A stretch of 37,408 nt of DNA from Gammaproteobacteria bacterium (GTDB lineage: Bacteria > Pseudomonadota > Gammaproteobacteria > Pseudomonadales > Pseudohongiellaceae), in NCBI GenBank assembly GCA_030427065.1, contig JAUHWU010000019.1:1-37408 (forward strand), read 5' to 3'. The position numbers were made by a program, and so were the translations under genes. A model generated the notes under the pieces. It made no database searches. It was given only the letters and a program-made list of their open reading frames with translations, and had not been told where the DNA came from. Shown here piece by piece: positions 7,645-16,651 of this stretch (its first letter is position 1; each line of letters starts with the position of its first letter).

Positions 7645-10614
7645 ATGTTCACTGAACACTTTTCACGGACTACCCCGAGCCGTATTTTTATCATTCTCGT
7701 ATGTTTAGGCTTGCTGGCATGCCAGCCGGTAGTCAGGCAGGCTCCCCGGGAAAGTGATTTTGATGGGGCACTGTTGTCCCGTGTAGACGATATCCCCAAA
7801 AGCCCAAACGATCGTCGTGATTATCGTGCGCTGGAACTGGACAATGGTCTGAAGGTGTTGCTGATTTCAGATCCTGAAACCGATAAAGCTGCCGCCTCAA
7901 TGGATATCAATGCTGGCTCTAACAGTGATCCGGCTGAATTCGAGGGACTCGCGCATTTTCTGGAACATATGCTGTTCCTGGGTACCGAAAAGTTTCCCCA
8001 ATCCGGTGAGTATCAGGAATTTATCAGTAGTCATGGTGGCAGTCACAACGCCTATACCGCGTATGAAAATACCAATTACTACTTTGATATTGAAAAGGAT
8101 TCCCTGGCGCCGGCCCTTGATCGCTTCGCCCAGTTTTTTATTGCGCCCCTGTTTAATGAGGAATATGTAAACCGTGAGCGCAATGCGGTGAATTCCGAGT
8201 ATCAGTCGAATCTGGAAAATGACGGCCGCCGCAGTTATTCAATCTTCAAACAGATAATGAACCCTGCGCATCCGCTGGCGCAGTTTTCTGTCGGCAGTCT
8301 CGACACCCTGCAGGATAAAGCGTCAGGGTCCCTGGAGCAGGCTTTAAAGGATCACTATGCGCGTTATTACTCTGCCAATTTAATGAGCCTGGCAATTATC
8401 GGAAAGGAACCCCTGGATGAACTGGAAGCGATGGCGCTCACCTATTTTCAGACCGTTGAAAATCGACATGTTGATGTTCCGCGTACCGATGAGCCGCTTT
8501 TTTTGCAAGGTCAGTTGCCAGCACTATTGGAAATCGAACCGGTACGCGACACACGATCATTGTCCTATACTTTTCCGATTCCGGTGATGTGGGAGTATTA
8601 CCGTGCCAAGCCACTTAACTATCTTGGGAATATACTTGGCCACGAAGGTGAGGGCAGTTTGCTGTCTCTGCTGCGTGAGAAGGGTTGGGTCAATGGCCTC
8701 AGTGCCGGCGGTGGTATGTCTTATCAGGACAACGCGACGTTTTCATTCTCGCTGTCACTGACCGAGGTAGGCGTCAACCGAATTGATGAAATCTCCGCCC
8801 TGGTTTTTCAGTTTATAGATCTCGCCCGACGCGATGGAATTCAGCAGTGGCTGTTTGATGAGCAACGCACCATGGCGGATATCAGTTTTACCTTTCAGGA
8901 GCCCGGTTCGCCGGTTGGTTTGGTCAGCAGCATGTCACGACGCCTGCAACTTTATCCGCCACAGGAAATTATTACCGCAGCCTACGCCTTCGAGGATTAC
9001 AATCCGGAACTCTACCGGGAAATTCTCTCCTATATGCGCCCCGACAATGTGCTGTTAACCTTTATTTCGCAAAGCGTTACCGGTCACCAGCACGATCCCC
9101 TGTTTGGCGGGCGTTACAACTATTCCCCCTTGCCCGATGAGCGCATCAGCTCCTGGTACAGCGATGCAATAGATTCTGCGCTTGCTATCACTGAGCCGAA
9201 TCCTTTTTTACCTGATGATCTGAGTATCCGTGATGTGCCGGGAGCCGGTGCTGTTGGCCCGGAAAACAAACCTGAGCTTATAGTAGATGGTAATGGCGTA
9301 AAGCTGTGGTTTAAACATGACAATGAGTTCCAGGTGCCACGGGCAAATTTCTATGCTTATGCCATGACGCCGTTATTTAATGAATCCCTGGAACATAACC
9401 TGATGTCCAGCCTGGTAATCAACCTGATCAATGACAAGCTCAATGAATACAGTTATCCGGCGAATCTGGCCGGGGTATTTTACGGGGTGAACAGCAGAGC
9501 GCGCGGATTTTCCATTCGCCTTGGCGGCTATAACGATAAACAGGGTATTCTGCTGGAAGCATTAATGGAGACACTGGTCGCCGCAGATTTTGAGCAGGAA
9601 CGTTTTGACATTATCAAAACAGAACGAATACGCGGGCTGGAAAATGCTGACAAACAAATGCCCTATACGCGTCTTTACCAGAAAGCCCAGGCGCTGCTGG
9701 TTAATCCCTACTGGTCAGAACAACAGCGCATTAATGCCCTGGAACAAATTACCCTGGAACAGGTGCAGGCATTTATTCCCCGTATGCTGGAAAACCTGAA
9801 TCTGCAGGTACTCTATCATGGCAATGTGGAACCGGAAGAAGCGCTGGCCATGCTGGATATTCTATCGCGCTATTTATCGGTGACTCCGGCTGTTGTTGAT
9901 CCTCCCTTTGGCACGGTACTGAAACTGAAACCGGGCAGCAGGGTAGTGCAGGAAGTGATGGTGGATCATGACGATTCCGCCATCGTCATCTACCTGCAGG
10001 CACCTCATGACACACTGGCAACACGGGCTACTGTCTCACTGCTGGGGAGCATTTTACGTACCCCTTTCTTTGATGACCTGCGCACGGAAAAACAGCTGGG
10101 TTATGTGGTCAATGCCGGTTCGATGCCAATACTCAAAACCACTGGTCTGGCCATGACCATTGAGTCGCCGGTAGCCGATCCCCTGCAACTGGAGGCAGAG
10201 ATTAATATTTTTCTGAGGAATTATGAGTCAGAATTGGCAAGTATGCCCGATAGCATGTTTAACGATATCAAAGCCGGACTGTTGAACAATTTACGCCAGG
10301 AACCCCAGAGCCTTGGCGCTTTAAGTGGTCGCTTCTGGAGCGATATCCTGATTGAGGAAACCGCAGAAGATTTCACCTTGAAAATGGCTGATGCCATCGA
10401 AGCGCTGGAAAAAAGCGACATTCTTGAGTATTTCCGTAACCAGGTTATTGCAGGGAATGCAGGCTCGCTGGTTGGTATGTCAGCTGGCAGACTGCACCAG
10501 GAAGACTATCTGGCAGCAAAACAAAAACAGGGTAGTGACACCATAATCATTGAAGACCGTATTGAAAGCTATAATGCATTCAAACAATCTTCCGATGTCT
10601 TCACCTTCAGGTAA
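7645..10614 (+). CDS. M16 family zinc metallopeptidase lipoprotein (pitrilysin/insulinase type)
   Basis: The 989-residue protein begins with a lipoprotein signal peptide ending LLAC, with Cys26 as the predicted lipidated residue, so it should be membrane-anchored facing the periplasm. The inverted zinc motif HFLEH is at residues 104-108 (His104, Glu107 and His108), and the third zinc ligand is Glu185 in NAVNSEYQSN. The His-to-Glu distance of 81 equals that of E. coli pitrilysin (His88 to Glu169). The length covers the full four-domain M16A architecture, including the C-terminal FFDDLRTEKQLGYVV segment. It would degrade small proteins and peptides in the periplasm. A 195 bp intergenic region precedes it. 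It is probably a single-gene unit, with the EamA gene 38 bp downstream possibly co-transcribed. Confidence 0.93.
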   Translation: MFTEHFSRTTPSRIFIILVCLGLLACQPVVRQAPRESDFDGALLSRVDDIPKSPNDRRDYRALELDNGLKVLLISDPETDKAAASMDINAGSNSDPAEFEGLAHFLEHMLFLGTEKFPQSGEYQEFISSHGGSHNAYTAYENTNYYFDIEKDSLAPALDRFAQFFIAPLFNEEYVNRERNAVNSEYQSNLENDGRRSYSIFKQIMNPAHPLAQFSVGSLDTLQDKASGSLEQALKDHYARYYSANLMSLAIIGKEPLDELEAMALTYFQTVENRHVDVPRTDEPLFLQGQLPALLEIEPVRDTRSLSYTFPIPVMWEYYRAKPLNYLGNILGHEGEGSLLSLLREKGWVNGLSAGGGMSYQDNATFSFSLSLTEVGVNRIDEISALVFQFIDLARRDGIQQWLFDEQRTMADISFTFQEPGSPVGLVSSMSRRLQLYPPQEIITAAYAFEDYNPELYREILSYMRPDNVLLTFISQSVTGHQHDPLFGGRYNYSPLPDERISSWYSDAIDSALAITEPNPFLPDDLSIRDVPGAGAVGPENKPELIVDGNGVKLWFKHDNEFQVPRANFYAYAMTPLFNESLEHNLMSSLVINLINDKLNEYSYPANLAGVFYGVNSRARGFSIRLGGYNDKQGILLEALMETLVAADFEQERFDIIKTERIRGLENADKQMPYTRLYQKAQALLVNPYWSEQQRINALEQITLEQVQAFIPRMLENLNLQVLYHGNVEPEEALAMLDILSRYLSVTPAVVDPPFGTVLKLKPGSRVVQEVMVDHDDSAIVIYLQAPHDTLATRATVSLLGSILRTPFFDDLRTEKQLGYVVNAGSMPILKTTGLAMTIESPVADPLQLEAEINIFLRNYESELASMPDSMFNDIKAGLLNNLRQEPQSLGALSGRFWSDILIEETAEDFTLKMADAIEALEKSDILEYFRNQVIAGNAGSLVGMSAGRLHQEDYLAAKQKQGSDTIIIEDRIESYNAFKQSSDVFTFR

Positions 10615-10652
10615 GCTGTTCAGTATTTATTCATAGCCAAGGAACTAACCCT

Positions 10653-11615
10653 ATGTCTGCCAGACGCCCCGTGGCGGGATTTTTTCTGTCATTGCTAACT
10701 GCCCTGATGTGGGGAGTGTTGCCCGTGGCTTTCGTTGTATTGATTGGCGCCATGGATACCATCACTATTACCTGGTATCGCTTTTCTCTTGCTGCGGTGG
10801 TGGTATTTGTTTTTCTCTGGCGGCGGGGGAAGTTGCCGCCAATAAAAAAATTCAGCAGCAAAGTGAAGTGGATTCTGTTTCTGGCAGCTTCTGCGCTTTC
10901 CGCGAATTTTGTATTTTATCTGAGCAGCCTGAGCTACCTTAATCCTGAAAGTGCCCAGGTGTTAATTCAAATGGCACCATTCATTCTTATGTTTGGCAGC
11001 ATATTGTTTTACAAGGAAAGACTTGGCTGGCTGGAGTGGGCAGGCGTTGGTTTATTGCTTTGCGGATTCACCCTGTTTTTTAACGATCGGCTTGCACAAA
11101 TATTCTCCTCCCTGAATGACTACTCCATCGGCATTCTATTGATGGTACTGGCTTCAGTGACCTGGGGAACTTATGGTTTGCTGCAGAAAACCTTGCTTAA
11201 AAGCATGGATTCAATCCAGCTCACCAGCCTCATGTATCTGGGGGGCGTAATTTTGTTATTGCCCTTTGCCAGTCCGGCAAGCGTATTGTCTCTTGATACC
11301 CTGCAGTTTGGCGCCTTGCTGTTCTGCAGTCTTAATCTGGTACTTGCCTATGGTGCTTTTACCGAGGCCTTGTTTCTATGGGATGCGGCCAAGGTCAGTG
11401 CAGTGATCACCCTGGCGCCGTTGTTAACCATCGTGTCGATGATGCTGGCGGTGCATTGGTGGCCGTCGCTATTTAGCGATAGTCAGCTTAACGCGCTGGC
11501 TTACCTCGGTGCGATGATGGTAGTGGCCGGTTCAATGCTGGCGGCATTGGGACATAACCTGCAGAAGAAATCTAGCAGGCAGAATCAAGCACAAGACCTG
11601 TTTCTTTCTGAATAG
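10653..11615 (+). CDS. DMT superfamily permease (EamA family)
   Basis: The 320-residue integral membrane protein has about ten hydrophobic helices in two EamA halves. The first half starts FFLSLLTALMWGVLPVAF and the second ISIGILLMVLASVTWGTYGLL-like (around residue 170). WG motifs at the beginning of each repeat and the LNPESAQVLIQMAPF region are typical of drug/metabolite transporters. The substrate cannot be predicted. An AGGA-type ribosome site precedes the ATG. The gene lies 38 bp after the M16 peptidase on the same strand. Its 3' end overlaps by 44 bp the convergent glycosyltransferase-like gene. The C-terminal tail (KKSSRQNQAQD) is basic and polar, and should be cytoplasmic. Confidence 0.9.
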   Translation: MSARRPVAGFFLSLLTALMWGVLPVAFVVLIGAMDTITITWYRFSLAAVVVFVFLWRRGKLPPIKKFSSKVKWILFLAASALSANFVFYLSSLSYLNPESAQVLIQMAPFILMFGSILFYKERLGWLEWAGVGLLLCGFTLFFNDRLAQIFSSLNDYSIGILLMVLASVTWGTYGLLQKTLLKSMDSIQLTSLMYLGGVILLLPFASPASVLSLDTLQFGALLFCSLNLVLAYGAFTEALFLWDAAKVSAVITLAPLLTIVSMMLAVHWWPSLFSDSQLNALAYLGAMMVVAGSMLAALGHNLQKKSSRQNQAQDLFLSE

Positions 11616-12927
11616 CTGCTGTCGACTCCAGCTCCCGAATACCGTGTAAGGGCAGCGACGGCAGGGCATTGTCGCGCATCCAGTGAATAAATTTCAAGGT
11701 CAGGAAAGCATCAAACCAGTTTTGCATATGCCTGGCATATGCATTGTTGCTTTTGCTGTGGGTGCCAGCGTGTGCCATGGCCTTGTCTGCGCCCAAGGCC
11801 TGCAGGCAGTGCAGTAATAATTGGCTATCAACCTTTGAAAACCCTTCAACGCTATTTTTAACAGCAGTAATGTTTTTAAGGCCCAATGTTGTTGATTGTC
11901 CGGGTTGCAGTGAGTGGCAAATATGCAGCCAGCATTTAAGCGCGAGAAAACAATCAGGATGGTAGTAAAGGTACTGCTGAGGTGGATCATCCAGCGCCAT
12001 AATTTTAAGCAGTGCCGGCCCGGTACCAAAGGGAACCCGGTCTGAAAGTCGACTTTCAAGCATCAGTGGTGCGCATTGCAAATTGATGACCTGACCAATT
12101 TTTGCCAGCTTGTTTAACAGGTAAAAATCTTCTCCGGCCTGGCGTCGGGGAAAACCCCTGGCCTTGGCATAGTGCTGGCTGTTAATTAACAGGGTGCTGC
12201 CAATAGTATGGAAGGCCCAGGGAGAACCTGCCCATTTCAGACCGGCGACATAATAGTCCATGGCCAGGTCATAGGATTTCTGCGCCTGGAGAATGTCTTT
12301 GTGTTCATGGGGTTTATGATGAAAGGGGTAGATTGCGGCGCTGATCCTTTTAATGTCCAGATCCGCTGTTGCCTGAAAGTAATCTTGAGGCAGAACAGCA
12401 TCGGCATCGGTGGAATGTATCCAGGGTGTTTTTAGCAGACCCAGGGCAATCAGTTGGCAGGCGATATCACAGGCTATTTTTCGAGCCAGACCGACCCCTT
12501 CCTTTTCCGCTAAAAACAAACCCGATGAGCAACGTTCTACCAACATAACGTGAAGGCTGTCAGCCATGGACAACAGCTGAATATGTGGCGCGATTATGGC
12601 CTTGCAGGAATACTGGCGTTTCAGGTGCGACGCGATTTCCTGGCTTCGCCTGATTTTTTCCGGATCTGATTTTTCGCTGGCATTGACCACGAGGATAATC
12701 AGGACGGATTGCTGATGAATGGCCGCCATGAGTTTTTCAAGAAACCCGGCTGCTTCTGCATAGGCCGGAATGCACAATACGTGCTTCCAGTTCATGGCAG
12801 AATCCAGTGCCGACTGCTGGATATACTGACGGATCAGAGCCGCGTCTGTTTCAGCATAACGGGTAAGATATTGTTGCATGGACATTGGCCAATGGTACCA
12901 GTTCAGAGGCCTGGTCAATGAATCCAT
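11572..12927 (-). CDS. Family 2 glycosyltransferase-like protein
   Basis: The protein has a Rossmann-like GT-A layout: a first strand VLCIPAYAE, a strand LIILVVNASE, a DxD-type motif in HSTDADAVLPQDYF, and GEDFYLLNKLA resembling the acidic ED acceptor-site motif of GT2 enzymes. There is no signal peptide and no clear membrane helix. The frame is open to 12993, but I place the start at the ATG at 12927 (MDSLTRPLNWYHW), because the longer version would overlap the divergent DUF2878 gene. An ATG at 12885 is another candidate. No start has a strong Shine-Dalgarno sequence. The acceptor and donor sugars are unknown. It sits alone on the minus strand between two plus-strand blocks, and its 5' end overlaps a candidate ECF promoter for the opposite strand. 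Confidence 0.7.
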   Translation of the reverse strand: MDSLTRPLNWYHWPMSMQQYLTRYAETDAALIRQYIQQSALDSAMNWKHVLCIPAYAEAAGFLEKLMAAIHQQSVLIILVVNASEKSDPEKIRRSQEIASHLKRQYSCKAIIAPHIQLLSMADSLHVMLVERCSSGLFLAEKEGVGLARKIACDIACQLIALGLLKTPWIHSTDADAVLPQDYFQATADLDIKRISAAIYPFHHKPHEHKDILQAQKSYDLAMDYYVAGLKWAGSPWAFHTIGSTLLINSQHYAKARGFPRRQAGEDFYLLNKLAKIGQVINLQCAPLMLESRLSDRVPFGTGPALLKIMALDDPPQQYLYYHPDCFLALKCWLHICHSLQPGQSTTLGLKNITAVKNSVEGFSKVDSQLLLHCLQALGADKAMAHAGTHSKSNNAYARHMQNWFDAFLTLKFIHWMRDNALPSLPLHGIRELESTAAIQKETGLVLDSAC

Positions 12928-12949
12928 TTCAGTGTTTTTTGCGTAAAAA
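12919..12949 (+). promoter_or_regulatory. Weak candidate ECF-type promoter for the DUF2878 operon
   Basis: TGAATCC (12919-12925) followed by 18 bases and CGTAAAAA (from 12942) resembles the two TGATCC/CGTAWAAG elements of the sigma locus. It has the same 18 bp spacer and the same CGTAAAA core, but an extra A in the -35. A transcript from here would start close to 12956, leaving a very short leader and favouring the GTG at 12973. The -35 deviates from the others, so the call is tentative. Confidence 0.35.
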
Positions 12950-12972
12950 CATCCATAACAAGAGTGTCTATC

Positions 12973-13503
12973 GTGAACAATCCCGCCCAACAAATTTCCG
13001 GAATCCTGCTGCCCGCCTGGGTAGATCTGGTTCTGTTCAAGCTTACCTGGGTGGGCTTGGTGGTATTTCAGTCACAGGCAGTGTTTCCGGTAATTGCCGT
13101 CATCGCTGTAAAGTTACTGAGCTGGCCGGGCGTTATCCGTGCTTTGCCAATTGTGGTGTTGACGTTTGTTAGCGGCTTGCTGATGGATTCCCTGTTAATG
13201 ACGTTTGGCGTGTTTGTTTTTCCCTCAGCCTATCTTCCCCTGTGGCTTATATTGTTATGGCTGTCTTTTGCCTTGACGCTGCCAAGGGGATTTTCATTTA
13301 TTTTGCGCTGGCATCCATTGGCACAATCGGCCATAGGTATTGTCGCCGGGTGTCTCGGTTACTTTGCCGGATATCTGATGGGGGCTGTAAGTTATGGCTT
13401 GTCCATTAGTCTTACCATGCTGCTCATCGGAGTATTGTGGGCAGGCTTTGTACCCCTGATGATTCAATGTGAACGGTGGATGCTGACAAAGGTTCAGTTC
13501 TAA
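12973..13503 (+). CDS. DUF2878 family membrane protein
   Basis: The protein has about 176 residues and consists almost wholly of hydrophobic helices (roughly LFKLTWVGLVVF, VFPVIAVIAVKLL, IVVLTFVSGLLMDSLLM, LPLWLILLWLSFALTL, two more in the C-terminal half). This matches DUF2878, a small inner-membrane family of unknown function. The GTG at 12973 has AAGAG about 9 bases upstream. A GTG at 12964 in the same frame would add three residues. DUF2878, chalcone-isomerase-like and DUF3833 genes usually lie directly after cfa in ECF-controlled clusters of gammaproteobacteria. Here they form a separate block 6.5 kb away. A role beside the CFA enzyme in the membrane is therefore likely by context, though unproven. 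Confidence 0.8.
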   Translation: MNNPAQQISGILLPAWVDLVLFKLTWVGLVVFQSQAVFPVIAVIAVKLLSWPGVIRALPIVVLTFVSGLLMDSLLMTFGVFVFPSAYLPLWLILLWLSFALTLPRGFSFILRWHPLAQSAIGIVAGCLGYFAGYLMGAVSYGLSISLTMLLIGVLWAGFVPLMIQCERWMLTKVQF

Positions 13504-13532
13504 ATTATTGTGTTTCAAAGGTCAGCAAAAGT

Positions 13533-14078
13533 ATGAAAAATTTTTTACAATTTGTTGGTTTTTTTCTGGTTATTCAGGCCCTGTCGACCAGCGTAGTCCA
13601 TGCTCAGGCGCAAAACCAGGCAGCTGCCATACCCTGGCAGCAGTTTCAGCTGGTAGGGCAGGCAGAGCTTAAATTTTTCTTCTGGAATGTTTACGAGGCA
13701 CGACTTTACTCCGATAGCGGAAGTTTTGTGTTTTCGGAAACCAGACCTTTTGCTCTTGAGTTGCAGTACAAGCGCCAGTTCAGCAGTCAGCAACTGATAG
13801 AGGAAACCCGCAAGCAATGGCAGGCTATTGGTATTGATACCGAAACTGAAGACAATGCTTCAAGACTCAATACTTTAGCAAGCCTGCTTGGCGATGTAGA
13901 TAACGGCGATATTATTACTCTTTACGTGGATGCTCAGGGTGCCAGTAATTTTTATTTTAATGGACGCCTGCTGGGTACTATTGCAGACTCCGCATTCACG
14001 GAACAGTTTGCGGCGATCTGGTTGTCTGAAAAAACCACTCGACCTGATTTCAGGGATAATCTAATAAGGCAAAGTTAA
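13533..14078 (+). CDS. Chalcone-isomerase-like periplasmic protein
   Basis: I start this gene at the ATG at 13533, giving 181 residues with a clean signal peptide (MKNFLQFVGFFLVIQ, then ALSTSVVHAQA with a likely AQA cleavage). A longer in-frame version from 13476 would overlap DUF2878 and bury the signal peptide. The mature part resembles the bacterial chalcone-isomerase-like domain: LVGQAELKFFFWNVYEARLY, LELQYKRQFSSQQLIEET, and a C-terminal SDSAFTEQFAAIWL-like segment. Plant chalcone isomerase chemistry is not implied. Fold relatives bind fatty acids, which would fit a lipid-handling role. It shares TAATG with the next gene, so the two are translationally coupled. It is the middle gene of the DUF2878/CHI/DUF3833 block. 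Confidence 0.85.
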   Translation: MKNFLQFVGFFLVIQALSTSVVHAQAQNQAAAIPWQQFQLVGQAELKFFFWNVYEARLYSDSGSFVFSETRPFALELQYKRQFSSQQLIEETRKQWQAIGIDTETEDNASRLNTLASLLGDVDNGDIITLYVDAQGASNFYFNGRLLGTIADSAFTEQFAAIWLSEKTTRPDFRDNLIRQS

Positions 14079-14656
14079 TGACCAATTCAAAGAACGTTTT
14101 ACCAGCCAGGCTGGCACTCAATTATAAACAGTCAATTTTTGGAATACTGCTTATTGCTTTGACATTTGTCATCAGCAGTTGCAGCAGAACGACACTGGAT
14201 GATTATCGCGATACCACCCCGCAGCTTGATCTGAGAACCTTTTTTGACGGCAGTCTCATGGCTTACGGACTGCTACAGGATCGATCCGGAAAGGTAACCA
14301 GACGTTTTGAAGCGACTATTGAAGCTTCCTGGGAAGGCGAGCAGGGGACACTGGTTGAACACTTTATTTATGATGATGGCGAGGAACAGGATCGTATCTG
14401 GCAACTGACTCATCAGGGCAATGGTCGTTATTCCGGCGTGGCCGGGGATGTCATTGGCACTGCAAACGGTGAAATTGCCGGCGCTGCCTTTAACTGGGTT
14501 TATAGCCTGGAGGTTCCCTATGGTGATGGTACTATTGTGGTAAATCTCGATGACTGGTTATTTCTGGTTGATGAGGATCATATTATCAACCGCACTGTTC
14601 TGACAAAATTCGGTTTTCGGGTCGGCGAGCTCAGCCTGGTTATTGAAAAAATCTAA
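14078..14656 (+). CDS. DUF3833 family lipoprotein
   Basis: The 192-residue protein has a signal sequence ending in a lipobox-like VISSC, with Cys35 the likely lipid attachment site. The mature part carries DUF3833 features: LDLRTFFDGSLMAYGLLQDRSGKV, TRRFEATIEASWEG, and NRTVLTKFGFRVGELSLVIEK at the end. The family is a beta-rich lipoprotein fold found almost only beside CFA/ChrR clusters. Its role is unknown, and it may carry or shield modified lipids. The start codon overlaps the preceding stop by one base. It ends the small operon, and a 53 bp gap separates it from the VOC gene. Confidence 0.88.
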   Translation: MTNSKNVLPARLALNYKQSIFGILLIALTFVISSCSRTTLDDYRDTTPQLDLRTFFDGSLMAYGLLQDRSGKVTRRFEATIEASWEGEQGTLVEHFIYDDGEEQDRIWQLTHQGNGRYSGVAGDVIGTANGEIAGAAFNWVYSLEVPYGDGTIVVNLDDWLFLVDEDHIINRTVLTKFGFRVGELSLVIEKI

Positions 14657-14709
14657 AAGGCGTTTTTGAGGCAGGTTTTCGACAGCCGCATTTTATGGAG
14701 TAAATTTGC

Positions 14710-15009
14710 ATGACTGACAGTATTCATCACATTGCCATCCAGGTAGAAGATATAAGTAAGGCCGTGGACTGGTATAGCAAGGAATTTTCCGTCAAGGTCA
14801 GTTATCAGGACGAGACCTGGGCCATGCTCGATTTTAAAAACCTGTCCCTTGCTCTCGTATTACCCGGACAGCATCCCCCTCATTTTGCCGTTGCCAGCGC
14901 GCATCCGGAAAAATACGGCGCTCTGACTACCCATCGTGATGGGACTGAATCAATCTATATCAAGGATCCGTTTGGTAACGCGCTGGAACTAATCAGGGAT
15001 TCTGCTTAA
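14710..15009 (+). CDS. VOC (glyoxalase-like) domain protein
   Basis: The 99-residue protein is a single vicinal-oxygen-chelate half-domain. It opens with HHIAIQVEDISKAVDWYSKEF, typical of the first beta-alpha-beta unit, and closes with SIYIKDPFGNALELI, the usual DPxGN-x-ELI ending. His7 and the C-terminal glutamate are in positions where VOC enzymes bind metal. As one unit it is half the length of most VOC enzymes, so it should act as a dimer, if enzymatic. GGAG precedes the ATG by about 10 bases. Its last 17 bp overlap the convergent SulP gene. The substrate is unknown. Confidence 0.85.
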   Translation: MTDSIHHIAIQVEDISKAVDWYSKEFSVKVSYQDETWAMLDFKNLSLALVLPGQHPPHFAVASAHPEKYGALTTHRDGTESIYIKDPFGNALELIRDSA

Positions 15010-16651
15010 GTATTGCATCGGCTTTTCTAAGTCCCTGCAGTCGGGTTTCGACCATACAGCCTTCCTGAAGCATGGCTGAAATACCGAACTTGTCAATTAC
15101 CTCCCGCACACGCTGCCTTGCTCCGCAGAGAATCACGATGTCTTCGGATTTTTGTATATCAGTGATCACTTCCTCCAACGTGATTGAAGCGCTGCTATCA
15201 ATAAAAGTGACGTCCGATAGATCGATCAGCAACACATCCTGGTTTTTTGACGAGCGTAATACCCTGGCGATGTCCTTGGCTGATCCAAAGCTCATAGGGC
15301 CCTCTATATGAAATATGACTATGCGGCCGTGAGAATTTTCGAGGATGGCTGATTCTTCCGGGAGCAGATCATCCGACTGGGAGGGGTCATTGACCAGTTT
15401 CAGGCTTTGCATTTGGGTGTCGGCCATACGTTTTACAAACAATACTGAAGCCATAATCATCCCTACTGCCACGGCAGTAATCAGATCTACAATTACTGTC
15501 AGCACCAGCGTGGTGAGCATGATAAAAACGCCTGCTTTCGGGGCGCGCAGGATACGTTTCAGGTAACGCCAGTCAATAATATCTATTCCCACTTTAAGCA
15601 AGATACCGGCAAGTACAGCATGGGGAATATGAATCACCAGACCGCTAAAGCCCAGTACGATTATCAGCAGCACCAGAGCATGGACGACCCCGGAAAGCGG
15701 CGTTTTCCCTCCGGAGCGAACATTGATGACTGTGCGCATGGTGGCCCCGGCTCCCGGGATAGCGCCAAAAATACCGGCAATCAGGTTGCCAATGCCCTGG
15801 CCCACAAGTTCCTGATTTGAATTATGGTTGTCCCGGGTGAGACTGTCAGCGATTAATGAGGTTAACAGGGAATCGATCGAGCCAAGGAAGGCAAGAATCA
15901 GGGCAAAGCGAATCACCAGGGAAAAATCAGCCAGGTTGAAGACCGGAAAATGCAGCGCCGGCAAGCCGGTCGGAATATCGCCAATTACCGGTGCAAGAGG
16001 AAACCAGAACCAGGCAATGGCTGTACCGACAACCAGCGCAAGAAGAGGAGCTGGCAATAAACGTTTTAGCCTGGCAGGGGTAAAAAATATAATCAGCAGG
16101 GACGCCAAACCAGGTATCAGGGCGCCTATTCGGGGCTCACTTAACAGGCCAGGTAAAATAAACAGGTGATTCAGCATGTTGCCCTCAGGCAGGGTTTGGC
16201 CAACAAACGGTGCCAACTGCAAAATGATTATGATGCAGCCAATGCCACTCATAAAGCCGGAGATAACCGGATAGGGCACCAGATTGATGTAAGTCCCGAA
16301 GCGCAGTAAACCAAAGAGTATCTGAAAAACACCGCCGAGCATGATGACCGTAAAGACCAGCGCTGGTGTATCTGGAAAACGCATGAAGAGAATGGCAATA
16401 ATGACCGTGATCGGACCTGTCGGACCGGAGATTTGTGTGGGTGTGCCACCAAAAATAGCGGCAAAGAAACCCAGCAGGATTGCTCCGTAAAGTCCTGCCA
16501 GAGCCCCCGCACCAGAGGCGACGCCAAAAGCCAGCGCCAGTGGCAGTGCAACCACGGCTGCAGTCAGGCCGCCAAAAATATCACCCCGGATATTGGATAA
16601 ATACTTCACGATAAAACTGTTTCCCAGAACTGTATAAGGATTGCCTGCCAT
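14993..16651 (-). CDS. SulP family anion transporter with STAS domain
   Basis: The 552-residue protein has an N-terminal membrane domain of about 12-14 helices, starting with GDIFGGLTAAVVALPLAL and GTPTQISGPTGPITVI, both characteristic of the SulP/SLC26 fold. Around residue 270 the SLTRDNHNSNQELVGQGIGN segment contains the family N-Q-E-L-x-G-x-G-x-x-N motif. The C-terminal ~100 residues form a STAS domain, with VLLIDLSDVTFIDSSASI holding the conserved serine region. SulP proteins carry sulfate, bicarbonate or other small anions, usually with Na+ or H+. Which one applies here cannot be read from sequence, although no carbonic anhydrase is adjacent. It stands alone on the minus strand and overlaps the VOC gene at its 3' end. 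The upstream Shine-Dalgarno is weak. Confidence 0.93.
   Translation of the reverse strand: MAGNPYTVLGNSFIVKYLSNIRGDIFGGLTAAVVALPLALAFGVASGAGALAGLYGAILLGFFAAIFGGTPTQISGPTGPITVIIAILFMRFPDTPALVFTVIMLGGVFQILFGLLRFGTYINLVPYPVISGFMSGIGCIIIILQLAPFVGQTLPEGNMLNHLFILPGLLSEPRIGALIPGLASLLIIFFTPARLKRLLPAPLLALVVGTAIAWFWFPLAPVIGDIPTGLPALHFPVFNLADFSLVIRFALILAFLGSIDSLLTSLIADSLTRDNHNSNQELVGQGIGNLIAGIFGAIPGAGATMRTVINVRSGGKTPLSGVVHALVLLIIVLGFSGLVIHIPHAVLAGILLKVGIDIIDWRYLKRILRAPKAGVFIMLTTLVLTVIVDLITAVAVGMIMASVLFVKRMADTQMQSLKLVNDPSQSDDLLPEESAILENSHGRIVIFHIEGPMSFGSAKDIARVLRSSKNQDVLLIDLSDVTFIDSSASITLEEVITDIQKSEDIVILCGARQRVREVIDKFGISAMLQEGCMVETRLQGLRKADAILKQNP

Noticed and set aside
13533-14078. Flavonoid-type chalcone isomerase activity
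   Set aside because: The similarity is to the bacterial chalcone-isomerase-like fold in ECF/CFA clusters, and no flavonoid pathway genes are present.
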